DNA from: Paulinella micropora
Taxonomy: Eukaryota; Cercozoa; Imbricatea; Euglyphida
DNA: 64,000 nucleotides
Direction: 5' to 3'
Assembly: GCA_009731375.1 (NCBI GenBank)
Contig: BJOX01000217.1
Location: 300,751-364,750 of the forward strand
Shown here: positions 59,084 through 64,000 of the stretch, one piece after another
Layout of the letters: the number at the start of each line of letters is the position of its first letter
How positions within the stretch are numbered: the stretch's first letter is position 1
The notes under the pieces: generated by a model
The model's input: only the letters and a program-made list of their open reading frames with translations
Told to the model about the DNA's origin: nothing
The model's database searches: none
Position numbers and translations under genes: made by a program

Positions 59084-59604
59084 AATAGACGGGTGTAGCT
59101 CATGTCCCTTGCCTCCGCTGCAGGGAGGTCCTGGGATTCTGCTGTCGACATGAGGGCTTGTTGCAGTTCCATCTCAGCATACCTGCGTGCCATCCGGCGT
59201 TGTGCATCGCCAAGCTTGTCCGCGTCCACCAAGTGTGTTAGTCCCATCTGGCTAACTACCGCCGGAGCAGCGCTTGGGCCATCCAGTGGGCCCGGAAGCA
59301 CTACAGGATTCTGTGCTGTGAATGGTGATGCAGTATATATGTTGTCTGTGTGTGGGGGGAGTGCATGGTCAATATGCGGTATATTCGGGTGATTAATATC
59401 GGAACCGGCCACCGTTCCCGGGGCTAGTCGAACACCACGACCGAGCAAAGACAGTTGAGGTGCTACTTGTTGTTTTGCCCTGGCTTTAATGTTAATCACC
59501 TTGTTCCCAAAAAGGGCTGTTTTCTGTAGTGAGGCGACTGGGATGGAACCTGCCTTGCTTATGCAGGTGTCCGCTGTGCGGACACGGCAACTTAGCCCGT
59601 CCAT
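59047..59604 (-). CDS. Element 2 pol leader frame
   Basis: 185 codons, starting inside the last codons of the upstream frame (atggacgggctaa overlap). Ala/Pro-rich with a helical stretch DAQRRMARRYAEMELQQAL. No domain recognised; it links Gag to protease by position. Confidence 0.45.
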   Translation of the reverse strand: MDGLSCRVRTADTCISKAGSIPVASLQKTALFGNKVINIKARAKQQVAPQLSLLGRGVRLAPGTVAGSDINHPNIPHIDHALPPHTDNIYTASPFTAQNPVVLPGPLDGPSAAPAVVSQMGLTHLVDADKLGDAQRRMARRYAEMELQQALMSTAESQDLPAAEARDMSYTRLFWRELNAHPGHR

Positions 59605-60314
59605 TTTACCATCATCCTCACTAGCCGCCTGTGCGAGTCTTCGGGTGGAGATGGGTGAGGGTCCGCCTGTACATTATTGCGGATGGTCGTCACCTCAGGT
59701 GAAGGTGTACGGCCACGACTACTGTTGTGCCCGTCTGTTATCTCTGCGCTCACCCCTGCCGTAGCAGTGCTATTGACTGTGATCGAGGGGTCTGTGACCC
59801 CCGCAAAACTATCTACTTGCGGTGTAGAAGGGGGCACAGCAACCCTAGCAGTCGGTGACTCGATACTGACTTGTGTCACCTGACCTGGCGTTGGTGTAGC
59901 CTCCATTCTTACTGTCTTATCTACTACTGGTGCGGGTGGGGACACAGCAACCCTAGCAGTCGGTGACTCAATATCGGCTTGTGTCACCTGACCTGGCGTT
60001 GGTGTGGCCTCCGTTACCATCACCTTATTAATTAGTGTTTCTGTTACTACTGCGCCTGTCCCGACAACTAGTCCATCACCCTCTGCGGTGGCTATCGTTT
60101 CCAACGGGTGTGCAAAACGCACCCGCTTACGTGCCCCGGGGTGTGTCCTTTCCATTGATTGTCTAGGACTTGAATTTGCGCTTCTTGGAGGACTTGTGTC
60201 CTGCTGGCTGGCCTTGGCCTGCACAACACATGTGACGCGTTGCTTGCGTTTGCGTTTGCGTTTGCGTGCTGTGGGCTTACCCATCTGGCTCAGGAGTGTC
60301 TCCTGACCGGGCAT
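59592..60314 (-). CDS. Element 2 Gag C-terminal-like frame with internal repeats
   Basis: Starts MPGQETLLSQMGKPTARKRK, giving a very basic nucleic-acid-binding-like stretch. It then has two copies of EATPTPGQVTQ plus IESPTARVAV about 40 residues apart. Thr/Pro/Val-rich throughout and no zinc knuckle. Confidence 0.5.
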   Translation of the reverse strand: MPGQETLLSQMGKPTARKRKRKRKQRVTCVVQAKASQQDTSPPRSANSSPRQSMERTHPGARKRVRFAHPLETIATAEGDGLVVGTGAVVTETLINKVMVTEATPTPGQVTQADIESPTARVAVSPPAPVVDKTVRMEATPTPGQVTQVSIESPTARVAVPPSTPQVDSFAGVTDPSITVNSTATAGVSAEITDGHNSSRGRTPSPEVTTIRNNVQADPHPSPPEDSHRRLVRMMVKWTG

Positions 60315-63215
60315 CTATGCAGCGAACTTGTCGGCTTGGCTCTTGAGCATTTCGGCTTCCGCATCGAAGGCGGCGCACCAACTCGCCACGTGCCCGTTTG
60401 GCATCAGAGAGACCCGTCCGTGTTCATCAACGTCCGGGAATGGCAAGTTCATGTGTGCCTGCTGTTTCGGGCAAGGCACCCAATCGCCATCTTCCGGCCT
60501 CTTGACCTTCGACTCTCCCGCCTTGTATCGGCGTATATACCGCCTCATCGCTATTGGATGCTGTGGGGTGCCCGGGAATGTGTGCCATCGTTGACTTGAC
60601 TTTCCCATGAGGCAAGGCCACACCCAAAATCGACGTTCTGGTAAGCAGTTAAAAGCCAGTGTGTGGTGAAAATAATCACACAAAGTATTAGACTTGACCG
60701 TTGGCGGGTTGCCAAGGTCGTCTAACCTCTGTACCCCGTACGGGCATCCAGCCGGACCAGGGTCGATGGCTAATGAGCTGAGAGGTTGATTGGTTTGCCG
60801 TGGGATTGTACGTGTTTTCTTTTTCTTTGTCGCCGGCTGACGGGCGGGCGGGGCCCCTTGTGTCTGGCTAACCGGCGGTGGTGTGGGAGGTAACATGGGG
60901 GGTGGTATGGGCGGTGGTAGTACATGGGCATGGTAAACTGTGGTGCTTGGTATGTATGCGGTGGCGATGTCAAACCCACCGGTGGTGGAGAATGAAACCC
61001 CGAAGTAGATTGTTGGGCATATGGGTTAGGGCTACCCCCCGCTGGAGAAGATGTAGATGCGTATGGGTTTGGAGAATGTCGCGGCCCCTGGCCCCAATAC
61101 GGGTTCGAGGAGCTCGATGAGCTCGACGACGATGACCAGTATGGGTTAGGTGAACTCGAGGGGGATCTCTGATAGGAGCTGGACCCCGTATAAGAGTGGT
61201 CTCCCCATGAGGTGGATGTGACGAAGGACAGTATGTCGNNNNNNNNNNGTCTCCCAATGAGGTGGATGTGACGAATGACAGTATGTCGAACTGTGGTTCG
61301 TTTGCCTTGGCCTGATGATCAGGCAACGACAATCCCACAGCCTGCATGGCCTGCAGCAAGATGTTTGCCCGCCGCATACGTTCGTCCTTGTTCGCTTTAG
61401 AGCCGAAGATCCTCTTCACAAAAGTTGCATCCCACGCTGATACTTCGACCAATCGGTCAACGCGAAAACTCTGAAGCGAGAATGCGCGGTCAACGGCATC
61501 CTGCCTGTGACAAGACGTTGCGAATGTATCTTTCCCCCGTTGTTCGGCCTTTGGTGGTCGTTGCTCTAGCGATGCCCTTAAGGACTGCCACTAGTAACAT
61601 CGCCAAATCAGCGCTTTAGGGGCGTGATAAGCTTTTGTGGAAGGTCCACGATTTCGTTGTGTGGCACATCGGCTTCCCACATACGTTGTGCCATTGCCGA
61701 CACCAGGTCGGCGACGATAACAGGGTCGCACATGAAACACCAGTTGGCCCCCTTTACACATTGTTCGAGCAGGTAATGAAGTCGGCCAGGAGGCTTCAAT
61801 TGTCCCCCTTGAATCAGTCGGCCCGCTTCCTCATCCATTGTGGCCATTTGTGCGTTAACAAGTTTTGGGATGCCCAACGACTGGCTTTGTTGGCTAACAT
61901 CTGTTTAGTGTCTGCAGCAGTTAGACTGAACTGTCCAATCGTGCTGTCTAGACACGTATAGCCCAACAAAAGCAAGATACCTTCGCCATAATCAATATTG
62001 ACTTGCGGGTTATACTTGCCATAGTCAAAAGTTGTGGCCTTGTCAAGCCGAGTCAGAGCTCGTTCGACCAATTTGTCGTTCGCTTTCTTTTGTTCTTCCG
62101 TGGTGTTTGAAGGTCGGTTGTGTCCGCCACCCCCTTGGTTTCCCTGGGGCGGACAACTACCGCCTTGTGAAAGAAGACGAATGTCGTTCCGTCTGGGACG
62201 ACAGTTGCTCTGCCATCATTGCCATATGTGACATGAACCTCGTTCGCTAGGCGAATTCGGAGGATGTCACTGATGGTCTGTGCTACTAACTCGCACATAG
62301 CGAGGAAGTTGCACCAATAGAGCTTTACTGCCGGATGGGGAGCGATTTTCTTCTCCACCGCCTTACCACCTCTAATAGCCTTCTCAAACACCATGGTGGC
62401 CTTGAAGTATTTGAATTTCGTTGCCATCCTACTCACCCAGGTCCACTGATGCTGTTCGATTGTATCAAGCAACTCGTTAAGGGTGTCCCGGGCTTGGGCA
62501 GTTGCTGTTGAATCGTCCTCAGAGGGGAGAAGCTGTTTCTTCCAGCTCTTGTGCTCTGTGAGGGTAAGATTCCAAATTGCAACCGCAGCACTCAGGTTTC
62601 GTGCTGAAACTATATTCCAAGCTTGTATCTCCGAGATAAACACCAGCAACCCTGCCGAGTTGGGCCACTTTGTGTCTGTAGCTGGTTCTTTATCTGTGTC
62701 TTGTGTGAAAGGAAAAGTGAGAGAGGGTTGCAGATCCCTTTTCTCGACGAATAAGGTATTCAGCAGCGCTGGGTACCTTTGGTGGTTTATCTGCCACGCT
62801 TCGTCTACTAAGGAGTTGCTAGAACCCTGTAGAGGTCCATAACATGATGTATGGTAGCGGTACCATTTGCAGTAAGGCTCGGATTGAACAAATGCATTAG
62901 TCCAATAGCCCCTTGTATCGAGGGTTCCTTGAACATACACCTGTACCAAGTTGCCTCCTCGTACATATTATTCGGGAAAAGATGCATCGTTCCTCGTCAT
63001 CTTGAGGGTTGCCTGGCCATCCCTCGGCTGGGCCTCGGTATCGGTCCAGCACCACCTTCGTTTGAATTGCACGAGCCGGAATTACCAACCCATTGTCAGG
63101 CCCTCTCCATGGGGAGAGGGACAGGTTCCTCCTGTGCTCGTCCTCCTCCCCTTGCGGGAGTGGTAAAACCGCCGCCTGTGGCGGGCGTGTCGTTACCGTC
63201 TGCTTCGTCAGACAT
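60315..63215 (-). CDS. gag: Element 2 Gag-like region, several frames
   Basis: The likely start is ATG at 63215 (MSDEADGND). Open pieces are 63215-63096, about 63094-62960 (RAIQTKVVLDRYRG), 62949-62053 (longest, 298 codons, with WVSRMATKFKYFKATMVFEK), 62071-61814, 61877-61608, 61452-60970 and 60896-60315. Each shift falls near the end of the previous piece, so this looks like one Gag of about 950 residues broken by frameshifts. No CCHC motif was found. The last piece ends FPDVDEHGRVSLMPNGHVAS and onward. Identity as Gag rests on position before protease and RT. Confidence 0.5.
61239..61248. other. Ten-N gap with 40-bp duplicated flanks
   Basis: The 40 bases before the gap (ending acagtatgtcg) are repeated after it with two or three mismatches, so the gap probably marks unmerged overlapping contigs rather than missing sequence. 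Confidence 0.85.
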
Positions 63216-64000
63216 GTCGAGTTTTATAGCGATGGATGATCTCGTTTTAGAGCCTATCCAGGCCATGTTCAGTGTGCCCCTGAAGAGTCGAAACGAGCAG
63301 ATGGAGTCGTATGTTCTCGTGTTGTGTAAGTGTGCTGTTGTGTTTGTCTTTTTGTTGTTGTAGTGTGTTCTGTTCGCTGTGTCGTCACTGCTTGTGTCAA
63401 GCACGATGTTATACAACACGACAACCAACTCACACCCAACACAACAATCAACAAATAACAGTCAAGGAATTGGTGGACTCACCCTCCCCCTCTGTCGGGG
63501 GAAGCCTTGCTGTTCCTTCTGCCAAGCCAGACGATGTGTACGTGTGCACCCTGACAAAGTACACCACACTTGTGCTTCACAAACACGTCGGTTAGCAACC
63601 TTACTCCACCCTCGTGCGTACACGATCAAGAATCGTTCAAAAAGGTTTTCAATGATCCTTTCTGGGCTCAGCCCAATAGGTCACTGTTATTGTCCTTTTG
63701 TGAAAGAACCTTTCCCAACTCAAAAACCAACCGAAGCTTTGCCTTTTTGAGTCATGGGGTGTGTCTTTGTGAGTGTTCTCGTGTGTGTGTATGTGTTTGT
63801 GTGTACCGAGTGCTGCTGACTCTTCACACAACAACGGCTGATGCCTTGTGAGTTGCTCGGTGTCCGAGTTTTTTTTTTGTTCTTGGTGACCTATTTGACA
63901 CCACACACACGTTGTTAGTGCTTGGGTGTGATGTGAGGTGTGTGTCTCGTCTGTGTGTCTACGAGAGTGTGTATGCCTGTGTGTGTACCGAGTGCTGGTG
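63216..64000. other. Region upstream of element 2 Gag, GT-rich, no gene seen
   Basis: Contains gtgtgtaccgagtgctg at about 63801 and again at about 63983, which suggests a 182-bp direct repeat or the edge of an LTR cut by the window end. It holds no convincing coding frame. Confidence 0.4.

Overview
This is nuclear DNA of a eukaryote, probably an alga or another protist. The evidence is three genes split into many short GT-AG exons, no bacterial-style operons, nested copia and gypsy LTR retrotransposons, and an extreme load of microsatellites, mostly GATA/TATC arrays hundreds of bases long. The exact lineage cannot be assigned from sequence alone. Eleven runs of N interrupt the window. Most of the long ones abut C or G homopolymers, so homopolymers are probably what broke the assembly.

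Layout. 1-1.33 kb holds non-coding tandem repeats. 3.18-9.5 kb (+) is a SET-domain methyltransferase gene of the SETD3/RuBisCO-methyltransferase type, recognised by splicing short exons of 19-67 nt between microsatellite-filled introns. 9.66-10.25 kb (-) holds two unidentified ORFs, and 10.25-12.37 kb is AT-rich with no gene seen. 12.375-19.602 kb (-) is a large protein with an N-terminal CxxC/CxxC motif, long Ser-rich stretches and a katanin p80 C-terminal (con80) domain without WD40 repeats. 19.901-31.873 kb (+) is an RCC1-type protein with seven Trp-Gly blade motifs; it starts only 298 bp from the katanin-like gene, head to head. 32.112-46.670 kb is a Ty3/gypsy element (LTRs 214 and 225 bp) carrying a nested, nearly intact Ty1/copia element (38.720-46.275 kb, LTRs 311 bp with one mismatch). 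47.28-49.02 kb is pure microsatellite. 51.48-63.2 kb (-) is a second, decayed gypsy-like element whose RT/integrase core is replaced by microsatellite; it ends in an unknown ORF with a Cys-rich segment.

Three themes recur. First, introns of all three host genes carry extra, mostly broken copies of the neighbouring exons (SET, katanin-like, and above all RCC1, with arrays of three and six copies). Second, microsatellite arrays begin or end within a few bases of splice sites, and several dispersed repeat families are always flanked by GATA arrays. Third, the two gypsy elements share an uncharacterised C-terminal Pol module that ends in a PPPGK-plus-basic tail.
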